From DASXQK01 sp963724385 (GTDB lineage Bacteria; Pseudomonadota; Alphaproteobacteria; Dongiales; Dongiaceae), in assembly GCA_963724385.1 (NCBI GenBank), contig CAVRUJ010000001.1:2294001-2358000 (forward strand): a DNA stretch of 64,000 bases, in the 5' to 3' direction. The notes beneath the pieces are model-generated. The model was not told where the DNA came from and did no database searches. It saw only the letters and a list, made by a program, of their open reading frames with translations. Below are positions 8,350-21,981 of this stretch, piece by piece (within the stretch, counting starts at the first letter, position 1; each line of letters opens with the position of its first letter). A program made the position numbers and the translations under genes.

Positions 8350-9573
8350 GTGAGCCAGAACGTCATCCTGCGCCGGGATGGAATTGCCGAGGGCACGCTG
8401 TTTGCCGTGCTGGCGGCGATCAGCTTTTCCCACATGCTCAACGACCTGATCCAGTCGCTGATCCCGGCGATCTATCCCATGCTGAAGACTCGTTTTCAGC
8501 TGAGCTTCGCCCAGGTCGGCCTTATCACCCTGACCTTCCAGCTGACCGCGTCGCTGCTGCAGCCGATGGTAGGGCTTTACACCGATCGCCGGCCCTTGCC
8601 CTATTCGCTGGTCATCGGCATGAGCTCTACCATGTGCGGCCTGCTGCTCTTGTCCCAGGCCCCCAACTTCCCGACGGTCCTGCTGGCCGCTGCGCTCGTC
8701 GGCACGGGTTCCTCCGTCTTCCACCCAGAGTCTTCGCGCGTGGCGCGCCTTGCCTCGGGTGGGCGCCATGGTCTCGCCCAGTCCCTGTTCCAGGTCGGCG
8801 GCAATGTCGGGTCGTCCCTGGGGCCGTTGCTGGCGGCCTTCATCGTGGTGCCGCGGGGACAGACGAGCGTGGCCTGGTTCTCGATCGCAGCGCTCCTGGC
8901 GATCATGGTGCTCTGGAACGTCGGGCGCTGGTATGGCGCCCATCTCTCGGACCGTCGCAAGGCGAAGGCTGGCGCGAAGTCAAGCCAGGGGCCTAGCCTT
9001 CCCCGCCGCCAGGTCGCCGCCGCGGTGAGCATCCTGCTGGTGCTCATCTTTTCCAAGTTCATCTACACCGCCAGCCTCAACACCTACTTCACCTTCTACC
9101 TGATCGAGAAATTTCACCTCTCGGTGCAGAGCGCTCAGGTCCATCTGTTCGTCTATCTCGCCGCATTCGCGCTCGGGACCCTTGCGGGCGGGCCGCTGGG
9201 CGACCGCATCGGGCGGAAATACGTGATCTGGTTTTCGATCCTGGGCGTGCTGCCCTTCACACTCATCCTGCCCTTCGCCAATCTGTTCTGGACGGGATTC
9301 CTGGTCGTGCCCATCGGCCTCATCTTGTCTTCGGCCTTTTCGGCGATCCTGGTCTATGCCCAGGAATTGATGCCGGGCAGGGTCGGCACCGTGGCCGGCC
9401 TCTTCTTCGGCTTCGCTTTCGGCATGAGCGGGCTGGGGGCGGCGCTGCTGGGCGCGCTCGCCGACTGGACGGGCATCGAGTTCGTTTACCGGCTCTGCTC
9501 GTTCCTGCCGGCCATCGGTCTCATCACCGTCTTCTTGCCGCATATCGAGGGTCCGCGGATGAAGCGGGCCTAG
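8350..9573 (+). CDS. MFS transporter, fosmidomycin-resistance (Fsr) type
   Basis: 407-residue major-facilitator exporter with about 12 transmembrane segments. The N-terminal HMLNDLIQSLIPAIYP and the GLYTDRR and SSVFHPESSRVARLASGGR segments mark the Fsr subfamily; the repeat of the first-half motif appears as GPLGDRIGRK. Characterised Fsr exports fosmidomycin, but the natural substrate is unknown. It starts with GTG (8350), just after a strong GGAGGA ribosome-binding site (8341-8346). It converges on trmFO with a 23-base gap. Confidence 0.88.
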   Translation: MSQNVILRRDGIAEGTLFAVLAAISFSHMLNDLIQSLIPAIYPMLKTRFQLSFAQVGLITLTFQLTASLLQPMVGLYTDRRPLPYSLVIGMSSTMCGLLLLSQAPNFPTVLLAAALVGTGSSVFHPESSRVARLASGGRHGLAQSLFQVGGNVGSSLGPLLAAFIVVPRGQTSVAWFSIAALLAIMVLWNVGRWYGAHLSDRRKAKAGAKSSQGPSLPRRQVAAAVSILLVLIFSKFIYTASLNTYFTFYLIEKFHLSVQSAQVHLFVYLAAFALGTLAGGPLGDRIGRKYVIWFSILGVLPFTLILPFANLFWTGFLVVPIGLILSSAFSAILVYAQELMPGRVGTVAGLFFGFAFGMSGLGAALLGALADWTGIEFVYRLCSFLPAIGLITVFLPHIEGPRMKRA

Positions 9574-9596
9574 CCCGAGTTTCTCACGGGGCTAGT

Positions 9597-10958
<1,362 letters not shown>

Positions 10959-11022
10959 GGCTCGAACAGATAGCGTCGCCTTCGAGGCCTAGCAAGCAGA
11001 ACAGCCCCAGGAGATCAGGACA

Positions 11023-11412
11023 ATGCCGCGTTTCTTCAATCCGTCGGATATCGTCAAGCCCTTCTCGCGTTACAGCCACGGCGCGGTCGTCGAGGGTCCC
11101 GCCCGTTGGCTTCACATCTCGGGCCAAGTGGGCGCGAGGCCCGATGGAACGCTCGAGCAGGGTTTCGAAGCCCAGGCCAGGCGAAGCTGGTCCAACCTGC
11201 TGGCGGTGCTGAAGGCAGGCGGCATGGAGCCGGGCGATCTGGTCAAGGTCAACGTCTTCCTCACCCGGGCCAGCGACGTGCCCGCATCGCGCCAATTCCG
11301 CGACGCAGCACTCGCGGGTGCCGCGCCCGCCTCGACCCTGTTGGTCATCCCGGCTCTGGCCCATCCCGATCTCCTGATCGAGGTGGATGCCATTGCGGCC
11401 CGTGCCCTGTGA
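11023..11412 (+). CDS. Rid-family protein (RidA/YjgF superfamily, non-archetypal)
   Basis: 129-residue protein of the Rid superfamily. It has the HISGQVG segment, the LLAVLKAGGMEPGDLVKVNVF core and the C-terminal LIEVDAIA. The arginine needed for imine deamination in true RidA is missing: the usual PARTTV-type motif reads APASTLLV. It therefore belongs to a Rid subgroup of unknown reaction. Its stop overlaps the next start as ATGA (11409-11412 region), and the amidohydrolase follows, so it may serve that operon's catabolic pathway. A second, Arg-containing RidA lies at 61.1 kb. Confidence 0.85.
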   Translation: MPRFFNPSDIVKPFSRYSHGAVVEGPARWLHISGQVGARPDGTLEQGFEAQARRSWSNLLAVLKAGGMEPGDLVKVNVFLTRASDVPASRQFRDAALAGAAPASTLLVIPALAHPDLLIEVDAIAARAL

Positions 11413-11591
11413 TGCAGGACGACAACCGATACCTGATCCAGCTTCGGCGAGAGTTGACCCGCTCCCAGGCGCGGCTGGCCAAGGCCGAGCAGGATCGGGA
11501 CAAGCTGGCGAAGGAGAACCAGGCCCTTCGCCAACAATTGAGGCGAAGCGGGGCAGCTCGCCCTTCGCTCCGCGGCAAGTCCAAGGACTAA
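11412..11591 (+). CDS. Small coiled-coil protein of unknown function
   Basis: 59 residues. The start ATG overlaps the Rid stop codon by one base. Residues 8-45 are a charged heptad-like helix (RRELTRSQARLAKAEQDRDK, then KENQALRQQL) predicted to form a coiled coil, followed by a basic tail. There are no cysteines, membrane segments or signal peptide. The tight coupling to the gene before and the 12-base gap to the amidohydrolase after it argue that it is translated. Function is unknown. Confidence 0.55.
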   Translation: MQDDNRYLIQLRRELTRSQARLAKAEQDRDKLAKENQALRQQLRRSGAARPSLRGKSKD

Positions 11592-11603
11592 GAGGGGCGT
11601 GAC

Positions 11604-13100
11604 GTGACTTGGATGATCCGCGGCGCCTTGGTGCTGAGAAGTGCGGAGCAGGAACCGGAACGGCTCGATCTGGTCGTGGACGGCGATCGCATCGCGGCGG
11701 TCGGCCGCAACCTCGATCCGGCGGCGCATGGCGTGAGGCGCGTCGAGGAGGGCGCGGGGAAGTTCCTCACCCCGGGCCTGATCAACGCCCACCAGCACTC
11801 CCATGACCGGTTCGACAAGGGCCGGTTTTCGCCGCTCCCGCTCGAGATCTGGATGGCGCTCTACAACCCGCCCATGTTGAGCCGCGGATGGACGCCGCGG
11901 GAGGTCTACCTGCGCACGCTGCTCGGCGGCATGGAAATGATCCGCTCAGGCACCACGATGGTGCTGGACGACGTGCATCACGGCCTGCCGCTCGACCGGG
12001 AGAACGTGGATGCCGTCTACAAGGCCTATCAAGATTTGGGCCTGCGCGCCGACGTGAGCGTAGCCTATGCCGACAAGCCTTTTTATCGCGGGATGCCCTA
12101 TCTGGAGGAATGCCTGCCGGCGGACTTCAAGGTGGCGCCAAAGCATCAGGCACCGACACCGGCCGAAATCCTCGACCTCTGGCGCGACCTTGCGTCGCGT
12201 TGGAAGGGCCGCGTGCGCGCCGTGCTTTCCCCTTCGGGCCCGCAACGCTGCACTGATGGGTTCCTGCAGGAAACCTGGCAGCTGGCGAGGCAACTGGATA
12301 TCCCGGTGCTGATCCATGTTCTTGAGACGCGCATCCAGGCCCTGACGGCCGAGCTCTTTTACGGCCGCAGCATGGTGGAGCATATGCAGGCGCTCGGGAT
12401 CCTCGATCGCCACGCGGTGCTGATCCACGGCGTATGGATGTCATCCGGCGACCTGGACATCGTGGCCAGGCATGGCGCTGCCATCGCCCACAACCCCGGC
12501 AGCAACCTGAAGCTCGGTTCCGGCATCGCGCCGGTCGCGGCCATGCGCGCGCGCGGCATTCCCGTCGGCCTTGGCACCGACAACCACAACGCCAACGACA
12601 GTTGCTCGATGCTGGAATCGCTCAAGCTGGCCGGCTTGATCCATAACGGGAGGGACAGCGACTACGCCCGCTGGATCGGCGCCCGTGGGGCGCTCAGCCT
12701 GGCGACGACCGGGGGTGCTGCCTGCGCCGGGCTCGGCAAGTCCCTGGGGTCGCTCGACCCCGGCAAGCAGGCCGATTTCCTGCAATGGGATTTGTCGAGC
12801 AACGCCTTCTTGCCCTTGAACCATGCGGTCAATCAGCTGGTCTACTGCGAGCAGGGTGGCTCCCTGGAGCGGGTCGTCGTCGCGGGACAGCCGATCTATG
12901 CCGCCGGCCGTTTCCCCCGAATCGACGAGGCGGCGATCATGGCCGAAATCCGGGACCGGCTCGCCGTCATGCAGCGCAAGATCCTCGACACCGCTGCGAC
13001 CGGGGAGGTCCTGCGTCCTCATCTCGCGCGGGCCTACGACATGTGCATGAAGGATCCCCGCATGGCGCCATACCTCGGGCGCCGCAGCCATCCGCATTGA
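11604..13100 (+). CDS. Amidohydrolase-superfamily deaminase (SAH/cytosine/guanine deaminase-like)
   Basis: 498 residues. Composite-domain start, then the metal-binding H-x-H (His63/His65 in NAHQHSHD), a barrel with further His in LIHVLE and VLIHGVWMS, and the metal-binding Asp in GLGTDNHNANDS. These are hallmarks of the chlorohydrolase/ATZ/TRZ branch that deaminates purines, pyrimidines or S-adenosylhomocysteine-type substrates. Substrate cannot be read from the sequence. GTG start at 11604. It closes the Rid/coiled-coil/deaminase run and converges on a nucleoside hydrolase, which is compatible with nucleobase salvage or catabolism. Confidence 0.83.
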   Translation: MTWMIRGALVLRSAEQEPERLDLVVDGDRIAAVGRNLDPAAHGVRRVEEGAGKFLTPGLINAHQHSHDRFDKGRFSPLPLEIWMALYNPPMLSRGWTPREVYLRTLLGGMEMIRSGTTMVLDDVHHGLPLDRENVDAVYKAYQDLGLRADVSVAYADKPFYRGMPYLEECLPADFKVAPKHQAPTPAEILDLWRDLASRWKGRVRAVLSPSGPQRCTDGFLQETWQLARQLDIPVLIHVLETRIQALTAELFYGRSMVEHMQALGILDRHAVLIHGVWMSSGDLDIVARHGAAIAHNPGSNLKLGSGIAPVAAMRARGIPVGLGTDNHNANDSCSMLESLKLAGLIHNGRDSDYARWIGARGALSLATTGGAACAGLGKSLGSLDPGKQADFLQWDLSSNAFLPLNHAVNQLVYCEQGGSLERVVVAGQPIYAAGRFPRIDEAAIMAEIRDRLAVMQRKILDTAATGEVLRPHLARAYDMCMKDPRMAPYLGRRSHPH

Positions 13101-13119
13101 AGGGCTTCGCTGGCGGCGC

Positions 13120-14022
13120 TCAGAGCCGGGCCAGCCGCTCCACCAGCAGATCGAAGAAGGGTTCGGCTTGGCCCTCCAGGAGAACCCGGCATGGGCCGTC
13201 GTCGCGCCAGTCGAAACGGGTCTGGCCGCTGTGCTCACCCTTGGTCTCCACGGTGACCATGGCCCGGCGCCCGGTAAACAGCGCCGGCCGGAGAAGCCAG
13301 GCGATGGTAAGGGGATCGTGGAGATGGCCGTCGCCGTCGTGGTAATGCCGCAGCATCCCGGCAACCGCCCGGCCGACGGGACCGGGAATGGCGGCGAAGC
13401 GCTCGATCCGCTCTGGCGTCGCCGCCATCTGATAGGAAAGGTCCAGGGGCACGAGGGTGATCGGCAGGCCTCGCGCGAACACCAATTCGGCCGCCTCGGG
13501 ATCGACGCGCATGTTGAACTCGGCATGGATGTCGATGTTGCCGCCGAACTCGGGCGTGGCCCCGCCCATGATCACCAGCTCGGCCAGGGCCGCGGCGATC
13601 TGGGGTGCGCGCTGGAGGGCGAGCGCGACATTGGTGAGCGGTCCGATGGCGACCAGGCGCCGGCTGGCGTGAGGAGCGGCGGCGAGCGTCTCGATCATCC
13701 AATCGACGCCGTGTCGTGCTTGCGGCTTGGCCCGGGGTTTGGGCAGCTCAGCGCCCCCCAGGCCCGTCTCTCCATGCGAGGTTGCGGTGCGTGGCGCGCG
13801 AACCAAAGGTTTGTCGGCGCCCGCGTAAACCGGAATGTCGGCCTGGCCGGCAAGCGCGCAGAGTTTCAGGGCGTTCTCGGTTGTTTGCGCCAGTGACACA
13901 TTGCCGGCCACGGTGGTGAGGCCGAGGATATCGATCTCCTCCGAAGCGCAAGCGAGCAGGATTGCGAGCGCGTCGTCGATCCCCGGGTCGGTGTCGATGA
14001 TGATGCGGTGGCGCTCAGCCAC
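13120..14022 (-). CDS. Inosine-uridine-preferring nucleoside hydrolase family protein
   Basis: 300 residues. The N-terminal [17 protein letters not shown] carries the calcium-binding Asp cluster of nucleoside N-ribohydrolases; [12 protein letters not shown] and [13 protein letters not shown] continue the family signature, and [10 protein letters not shown] the last metal site. It hydrolyses the N-glycosidic bond of nucleosides; the exact base is unknown. The GTG at 14022 is chosen because it places the Asp motif near the N-terminus. It overlaps the end of uvrA by 8 bases, so the gene is probably translated by coupling. Open frame upstream (to 14163) runs inside uvrA and is not used. Confidence 0.86.
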   Translation of the reverse strand: MAERHRIIIDTDPGIDDALAILLACASEEIDILGLTTVAGNVSLAQTTENALKLCALAGQADIPVYAGADKPLVRAPRTATSHGETGLGGAELPKPRAKPQARHGVDWMIETLAAAPHASRRLVAIGPLTNVALALQRAPQIAAALAELVIMGGATPEFGGNIDIHAEFNMRVDPEAAELVFARGLPITLVPLDLSYQMAATPERIERFAAIPGPVGRAVAGMLRHYHDGDGHLHDPLTIAWLLRPALFTGRRAMVTVETKGEHSGQTRFDWRDDGPCRVLLEGQAEPFFDLLVERLARL

Positions 14023-16900
14023 GGGCTCGTGCCTTGCGCCGGCCCGCCGCACCGACATAGGGAAGCAGGTACTGGCCGGTGTAGCTCGCCGACTCGGCCG
14101 CGATGTCCTCGGGCGTGCCGCTGGCAACCAGGCGCCCGCCCTTGTCGCCGCCTTCGGGACCAAGATCTATGATCCAGTCGGCAGTCTTGATCACTTCGAG
14201 GTTGTGCTCGATCACCACCACGGTATTGCCGGATTCCACCAGGCGCTGGAGCACTTCCAACAGTTTCCGCACGTCCTCGAAATGAAGCCCGGTGGTGGGC
14301 TCGTCGAGGATGTAGAGCGTCCGGCCGGTGGCCCGGCGCGACAGCTCCTTGGAGAGCTTGATGCGCTGGGCCTCGCCGCCGGAGAGCGTGGTCGCCTGCT
14401 GGCCGATATGGATGTAGCCGAGACCGACCTCCTGAAGCATGGCGAGCTTTTCCCGGATCGCCGGCACCGCCTTGAAGAACTCCACCCCTTCGTCGACGGT
14501 CATGTCGAGAACGTCGGCGATGGACTTGTTCTTGAAGGTGATTTCCAGGGTCTCGCGGTTGTAGCGCCGGCCCTTGCAAGTGTCGCATTGGACATAAATG
14601 TCGGGCAGGAAATGCATCTCGATCTTGATCATCCCGTCGCCCTGGCAGGCCTCGCAACGTCCGCCCTTGACGTTGAAGGAGAAGCGGCCGGGCTTGTAGC
14701 CGCGGGCCGCGGCCTCGGGCAGGCCGGAGAACCAGTCGCGGATGGGGGTGAAGGTGCCGGTATAGGTGGCGGGGTTGGAGCGCGGCGTGCGGCCGATGGG
14801 CGACTGGTCGATATCGACGATCTTGTCGAGATGCTCCAGCCCTTCGATCCGGTCGTGTTCGCCCGGATGGACGCGGGTGCCATTGAGCCGCCGGGCCAGC
14901 GCCTTGTAAAGAGTCTCGATGATCAGGGTCGACTTGCCGCCGCCCGAGACGCCGGTAATGCAGGTGAAAGTGCCGAGCGGCAGTTCGACCGTGATGTTCT
15001 TCAGGTTGTTGGCCCTGGCACCGACGATCCGGAGGCGGGCACCCGGCTGGCCCCTGCGGCGGCTCAGCGGCATGGGGATCTGGCGCAGTCCCGTCAGGTA
15101 CTGGCCGGTCAGGCTCTCGGGCGCCTGCATCACGATGTCGGGCGTGCCGGCAGCGACCACCCGCCCGCCATGGACGCCTGCACCCGGCCCCATGTCGATC
15201 AGGTAATCGGCGTTGCGGATTGCCTCCTCGTCATGCTCCACCACCAGCACCGTGTTGCCTAGGTCGCGCAGCCGCTTCAGGGTTTCGAGAAGCCGCGCAT
15301 TGTCGCGCTGGTGCAGCCCGATGGACGGCTCGTCCAGCACGTAGAGAACGCCGGTGAGGCCGGAGCCGATCTGGGAGGCGAGCCTGATGCGCTGGCTCTC
15401 GCCGCCCGAGAGCGTCCCCGATGCCCGGCTCAATGTCAGGTATTCGAGGCCGACGCTCTCGAGAAACCCCAGCCGCTCGCGGATTTCCTTGAGTATGCGC
15501 TGGGCTATATCGCGCTGCTTGGCGGTGAGTTTGCCCGGCAGGTCGCGGAACCAGCGCGCCGCCTGGGCGATGGACATTTCTACGACTTCCGCGATGTCGA
15601 GCCCGGCGATCTTCACAGCGAGCGCCTCGGGCTTCAGGCGTTTGCCCTTGCAGACGTCGCAGGGGCTGTTGTTCTGGTAGCGTGACAATTCCTCGCGCAT
15701 CCAGCTGCTGTCGGTTTCGCGGAAGCGCCGTTCCATGTTGGGAATGACGCCCTCGAACGGCTTGGTGGTGCGGTAACTGCGCAGGCCGTCGTCATATTGC
15801 ATGACGATGGCGTCGCTGCCGGAGCCGAACAGGATGGCCTTGCGGACCTTCTCGGGCAGGTCGCGGAACTTGCTGTTGACGCTGATCTTGTAATGCTTGG
15901 CCAGGCTCTCGAGGGTCTGGGCGTAGTATTGGGAACTCGAATTGGCCCATGGCGCGATGGCGCCCTCGCGCAATGTCAAAGAGTCATCAGGCACCACCAG
16001 CTCGGGATCGAAATAGAGGGTCGTCCCTAGCCCGTCGCAGGCCGGGCAGGCGCCGAAGGGGTTGTTGAAGGAGAACAGCCTGGGCTCGATCTCGTCGATG
16101 GTGAATCCCGAGACCGGGCAGGCGAAGCGGGCGGAAAAGGTGACGCGGTCGGGCGCGGCCTTGCCGGAATCGGCCCGTTCCGCGAACAGCAGCCCGTCGG
16201 AGAGGTTGAGGCCGGTTTCGACGGAATCGGCGAGCCGCGTTTCCAGGCCCGGACGCACGACGATGCGGTCTACGACCACCTCGATGTCATGCTTCAGCTT
16301 CTTGTTGAGGGCGGGAACCTGGTCGATCTCATGGATCTGGCCATCCACCTTCACCCGCTGGAAGCCACGCTTCTGTAGATCGGCCAGTTCCTTGCGATAC
16401 TCGCCCTTGCGCCCGCGCACCACGGGGGCGAGCAGGTAGAGCCGGGTGCCCTCGGGCATGGCCAGGATCCGGTCCACCATCTGGCTCACGGTCTGGCTTT
16501 CGATCGGAAGGCCCGTGGCCGGCGAATAGGGCACGCCGACCCGGGCGTAGAGCAGGCGCATGTAGTCGTAGATCTCGGTCACCGTGCCGACGGTCGAGCG
16601 CGGGTTGCGCGAGGTTGTCTTCTGCTCGATGGAAATGGCCGGCGACAGCCCCTCGATGGAATCGACGTCCGGCTTTTGCATCAGCTCGAGGAACTGGCGG
16701 GCATAGGCGGAGAGGGATTCGACATAGCGCCGCTGGCCCTCGGCATAGATGGTGTCGAAGGCGAGCGAGGACTTGCCTGAACCCGACAGGCCGGTCAGCA
16801 CCACCAGCTTGTCCCGGGGCAGATCGACGTCGATATCCTTGAGATTATGCTCGCGCGCGCCGCGGACGGAGATGCGCGCGCCGGTGAACTCGCCTGCCAT
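14015..16900 (-). CDS. uvrA: Excinuclease ABC subunit A
   Basis: 961 residues, normal for UvrA, the damage-sensing ATPase of nucleotide excision repair. Two ABC modules are visible: Walker [13 protein letters not shown] (about residue 38) and [10 protein letters not shown] (about residue 650), with signature/Walker B pairs [25 protein letters not shown] and [22 protein letters not shown]. Zinc ligands appear as [22 protein letters not shown] and CDTCKGRR. The second P-loop has Gly where many UvrA proteins have Ser. It is divergent from ssb (115-bp gap), a common arrangement; no clear LexA box is seen there. Confidence 0.97.
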   Translation of the reverse strand: MAGEFTGARISVRGAREHNLKDIDVDLPRDKLVVLTGLSGSGKSSLAFDTIYAEGQRRYVESLSAYARQFLELMQKPDVDSIEGLSPAISIEQKTTSRNPRSTVGTVTEIYDYMRLLYARVGVPYSPATGLPIESQTVSQMVDRILAMPEGTRLYLLAPVVRGRKGEYRKELADLQKRGFQRVKVDGQIHEIDQVPALNKKLKHDIEVVVDRIVVRPGLETRLADSVETGLNLSDGLLFAERADSGKAAPDRVTFSARFACPVSGFTIDEIEPRLFSFNNPFGACPACDGLGTTLYFDPELVVPDDSLTLREGAIAPWANSSSQYYAQTLESLAKHYKISVNSKFRDLPEKVRKAILFGSGSDAIVMQYDDGLRSYRTTKPFEGVIPNMERRFRETDSSWMREELSRYQNNSPCDVCKGKRLKPEALAVKIAGLDIAEVVEMSIAQAARWFRDLPGKLTAKQRDIAQRILKEIRERLGFLESVGLEYLTLSRASGTLSGGESQRIRLASQIGSGLTGVLYVLDEPSIGLHQRDNARLLETLKRLRDLGNTVLVVEHDEEAIRNADYLIDMGPGAGVHGGRVVAAGTPDIVMQAPESLTGQYLTGLRQIPMPLSRRRGQPGARLRIVGARANNLKNITVELPLGTFTCITGVSGGGKSTLIIETLYKALARRLNGTRVHPGEHDRIEGLEHLDKIVDIDQSPIGRTPRSNPATYTGTFTPIRDWFSGLPEAAARGYKPGRFSFNVKGGRCEACQGDGMIKIEMHFLPDIYVQCDTCKGRRYNRETLEITFKNKSIADVLDMTVDEGVEFFKAVPAIREKLAMLQEVGLGYIHIGQQATTLSGGEAQRIKLSKELSRRATGRTLYILDEPTTGLHFEDVRKLLEVLQRLVESGNTVVVIEHNLEVIKTADWIIDLGPEGGDKGGRLVASGTPEDIAAESASYTGQYLLPYVGAAGRRKARARG

Positions 16901-17015
16901 GGCCGATCCTAAAGGAGGTGAGTGCTCATATAGGTGAAGCGGACGGGAAAATCGACTCCCAAAACATTGCCCGGCTGTGTAGAGTTGGACGAATCAGAGA
17001 AGAAGGAACACAACC

Positions 17016-17477
17016 ATGGCGGGTAGCATCAACAAGGTCATCCTGGTCGGCAATCTCGGCCGCGATCCGGAAGTCCGCAGCACCCAGGACGGCAGCAAGA
17101 TGGCCAACTTCTCCCTGGCCACATCGGATACCTGGCGCGACAAGGCGAGCGGCGAGCGGCGCGAGCGGACCGAGTGGCACCGCGTGGTGATCTTCAACGA
17201 CCGCCTGGTGGACGTTGCCGAGAAGTACCTCCGCAAGGGGAGCAAGGTCTATGTCGAAGGCCAACTCCAGACGCGCAAATGGACCGACCAGTCCGGGCAG
17301 GAGCGCTCGACCACCGAGGTGGTACTGACCCGCTTCCGGGGTGAGCTCACCATGCTCGATGGGCGCGGGGGTGGAGCGGCCGGCGACGCCGGCGGCGTTT
17401 CCGAGGGTCCGGGCGAAACCCCAGCCGCGCCCACCCGCGCCGGCGGCGGAGAGCTCGACGACGACATTCCGTTTTAG
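17016..17477 (+). CDS. ssb: Single-stranded DNA-binding protein
   Basis: 153 residues. The N-terminal OB fold starts [18 protein letters not shown] and includes TEWHRVVIF and [11 protein letters not shown] Gly/Ala-rich linker leads to the acidic tail DDDIPF that recruits partner proteins. ATG at 17016. SSB coats single-stranded DNA in replication, repair and recombination; its location opposite uvrA and upstream of gyrA forms a DNA-maintenance neighbourhood. Confidence 0.97.
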   Translation: MAGSINKVILVGNLGRDPEVRSTQDGSKMANFSLATSDTWRDKASGERRERTEWHRVVIFNDRLVDVAEKYLRKGSKVYVEGQLQTRKWTDQSGQERSTTEVVLTRFRGELTMLDGRGGGAAGDAGGVSEGPGETPAAPTRAGGGELDDDIPF

Positions 17478-17623
17478 GGGTGGCGGAGAGGGGAGCCTGT
17501 CGCCGGAGCCGTTCCCAGGCGTCCGGCTCGGTTGTTCGCAGATGCAAAACCTGCTACAGTTTTGCGTCATTCGGGCGATTCGCGTGCCCTCCCATAACTC
17601 TCTGAAAATACAGATAAAACTCC

Positions 17624-20312
<2,689 letters not shown>

Positions 20313-20316
<4 letters not shown>

Positions 20317-20843
20317 GCAGGAACCGCGTCGCGATATATCCCGGCACCTTCGATCCCATCACCAACGGCCATATCGACATCATCCGGCGGGCCGCCAGGC
20401 TCGTGGACCGGCTGGTCATCGGTGTCTCCACCAATGCCGGCAAGGGGCCGCTGTTCGCGGTGGAGGAGCGGGTGGCGATGGTCCAGGCGGAGGTCGAAGA
20501 CCTGGCGCTTCCGCCCGGCAACGGCAGCGTCGAAGTACGCGCCTTCGACAATCTGCTGATGCATTTCGCCCAGTCCGTCGGCGCCCATATGATCCTCCGG
20601 GGCCTGCGCGCGGTCAGCGACTTCGAGTACGAGTTCCAGATGGCCGGAATGAATTCGCGCCTCGATCCGGCGGTGGAGACCGTGTTCCTCATGGCCTCCG
20701 ACCGGCATCAGTTCATTTCCTCGCGCTTCGTCAAGGAGATTGGCCAGCTCGGCGGCGACATCAACAGCTTCGTCTCGGCCAAGGTGGCGGCTCGCCTGGC
20801 GCATCGCTTCGCGGCGGTGCAGAGGGACGGAAGCGGTCGCTGA
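20313..20843 (+). CDS. coaD: Phosphopantetheine adenylyltransferase
   Basis: 176 residues. CoaD transfers AMP to 4'-phosphopantetheine, the penultimate step of coenzyme A synthesis. The nucleotidyltransferase motif YPGTFDPITNGHIDII is at the N-terminus, with LRGLRAVSDFEYE and SSRFVKEI further on. The TTG at 20313 overlaps the gyrA stop (TTGA), giving coupled translation. The long frame upstream of it is gyrA sequence read after the first frameshift, not a GyrA-CoaD fusion. Confidence 0.94.
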
Positions 20844-20895
20844 AACGCGCTTGCATTGGCCGGGCAAAATGCTAGACCGGCCGCCCAACTCCCCC

Positions 20896-20970
20896 GGGTG
20901 CGTAGCTCAGCGGTAGAGCATCTGACTTTTAATCAGGAGGTCCCGGGTTCGATCCCCGGCGCACCCACCA
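20896..20970 (+). tRNA. tRNA-Lys (UUU), with encoded CCA
   Basis: Complete cloverleaf: acceptor stem GGGTGCG pairs with CGCACCC, D-arm GCTCAGCGGTAGAGC, anticodon loop CTTTTAA (anticodon TTT), T-arm CGGGTTCGATCCCCG, then CCA. Its 3' half (20923-20970) is repeated perfectly at 32032-32079, making this the integration target of the adjacent element. The tRNA remains intact because the element supplied an identical 3' end. Confidence 0.96.
20923..20970 (+). repeat. attL: 48-bp direct repeat inside tRNA-Lys
   Basis: Identical over 48 bases to 32032-32079. It begins TGACTTTTAATC in the anticodon arm and ends with the CCA. Flanking bases differ on both sides (C versus T before, T versus G after), so 48 bases is the full identity block. 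Confidence 0.93.
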
Positions 20971-21644
20971 TGGAACCTCTTGACAGAGCTAAGCAACTTT
21001 GCGGCCTGCGGTCAAGATCGGACGTGAACTTAAGTCCAGGGAAGCATCCGGGAAGCAACCGGCGAGCCTTAGGCGTTCCGTCTCTCGGAAGGACCTGCGG
21101 TTTCCCTGGCTGACCCTGAGACCCTCTGAGACTGCTGGGCGGTCCAAGATGCGCGCCTCCTAGCGCTGGGCACACACGGGCCAGCAGGCCGGCGAGCACC
21201 TTGCAGCGACCCTTGTAGGGCCCCCTACCGGCATTCGGCGGGACAGCGGTGCAACAAGGTCGCCATGTCGAAGGGAATGGCGGCCTGCCTGAGACTTGCG
21301 TAAGTCCCGCCCTCGCCAGCAGCCGGGACGAGCCTAGCGCTGGCGCTTCGGCTTCGCTCTCAACCCACAACGTCGAGGATGACATCACGCCACTGCGCCC
21401 CGCTTGCAGCGCTGCGATGTCCCCATGGGGGACGCATCTGAGCATGGGGGTAGCGCGAGGCTCCATGCATCGCCGAAACATCGGCCGGCGCTATCGCCGG
21501 GACGAAGCCAGGACCGCGAAGGTGCTGAAATGCGAGGGCGCGAACGGGTAAAATGTAGAAGTTAGGTGGGGCAATGGGTTAGGTGGGATTTGCTGACAAC
21601 CGCATCGCCTCGCCCGCGTGCGCGCACGTCATGGGGTCTTAGAG
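20971..21644. other. Left end of the element, no supported gene
   Basis: About 670 bases after tRNA-Lys without a convincing CDS. Open frames exist on both strands, but none has a ribosome-binding site and recognisable content; the minus-strand frame that runs into the tRNA is a familiar artefact. The stretch holds one copy of a 17-base repeat (21293-21309) with an inverted-repeat core. Confidence 0.5.
21293..21309. repeat. 17-base element-internal repeat, copy 1
   Basis: GACTTGCGTAAGTCCCG, identical to 29958-29974. The core GACTT-GCGT-AAGTC is a 5-bp inverted repeat around a 4-base spacer. Possible protein-binding site (Rep, Xis or regulator). Confidence 0.5.
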
Positions 21645-21950
21645 ATGGCTGGAATGTCTGCCAGAAGGTTCGAACGTTGCGGCGCACGGGCTAGAAGCCG
21701 GGGCCATCAGCCCTGCCTAGCGCCGCCCGTGCTCGATCCTGAGACGGGGAGGCCGCGAAACGGGCGTTGCAAACTCCATGGTGGCCGGTCAACGGGGCCG
21801 CGCTCGGCAGAGGGGCGGAGGCGGATCGCGGAGGCACAGCGGAGACGGTGGCAGGTGCGCAGCAACGTGCTGGAGTGCGCTGCTGTGCCACACCGTGTTG
21901 CTGGGGACAGTGCGACTGCCGACACCACACAAGAACCCTCTAAACCCTGA
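21645..21950 (+). CDS. HGGxSTGP-motif protein
   Basis: 101-residue basic protein of the short phage- and element-associated family named for its HGGxSTGP motif, seen here as KLHGGRSTGPRSAEGRRRI, preceded by the typical RNGRC and followed by AQRRRW. Two Cys upstream (CGARAR, QPCLAPP) with RNGRC could form a metal site. Function is not known. The start is uncertain: ATG at 21645 or 21654, or GTG at 21618. It is the first gene inside the element. Confidence 0.72.
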   Translation: MAGMSARRFERCGARARSRGHQPCLAPPVLDPETGRPRNGRCKLHGGRSTGPRSAEGRRRIAEAQRRRWQVRSNVLECAAVPHRVAGDSATADTTQEPSKP

Positions 21951-21981
21951 TAGAAATACTATGAGGCCCTGGAGGGTCTTT

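Noticed and set aside
16901..17015. LexA/SOS box between uvrA and ssb
   Set aside because: I looked for GTTC-N7-GTTC, its complement, and CTGT-N8-ACAG; none is present, so no SOS control is claimed.
20933..21481. 182-codon minus-strand ORF ending GAPGIEPGTS
   Set aside because: The tail is the well-known artefactual translation of the opposite strand of a tRNA T-arm; the ORF runs into tRNA-Lys and has no other support.
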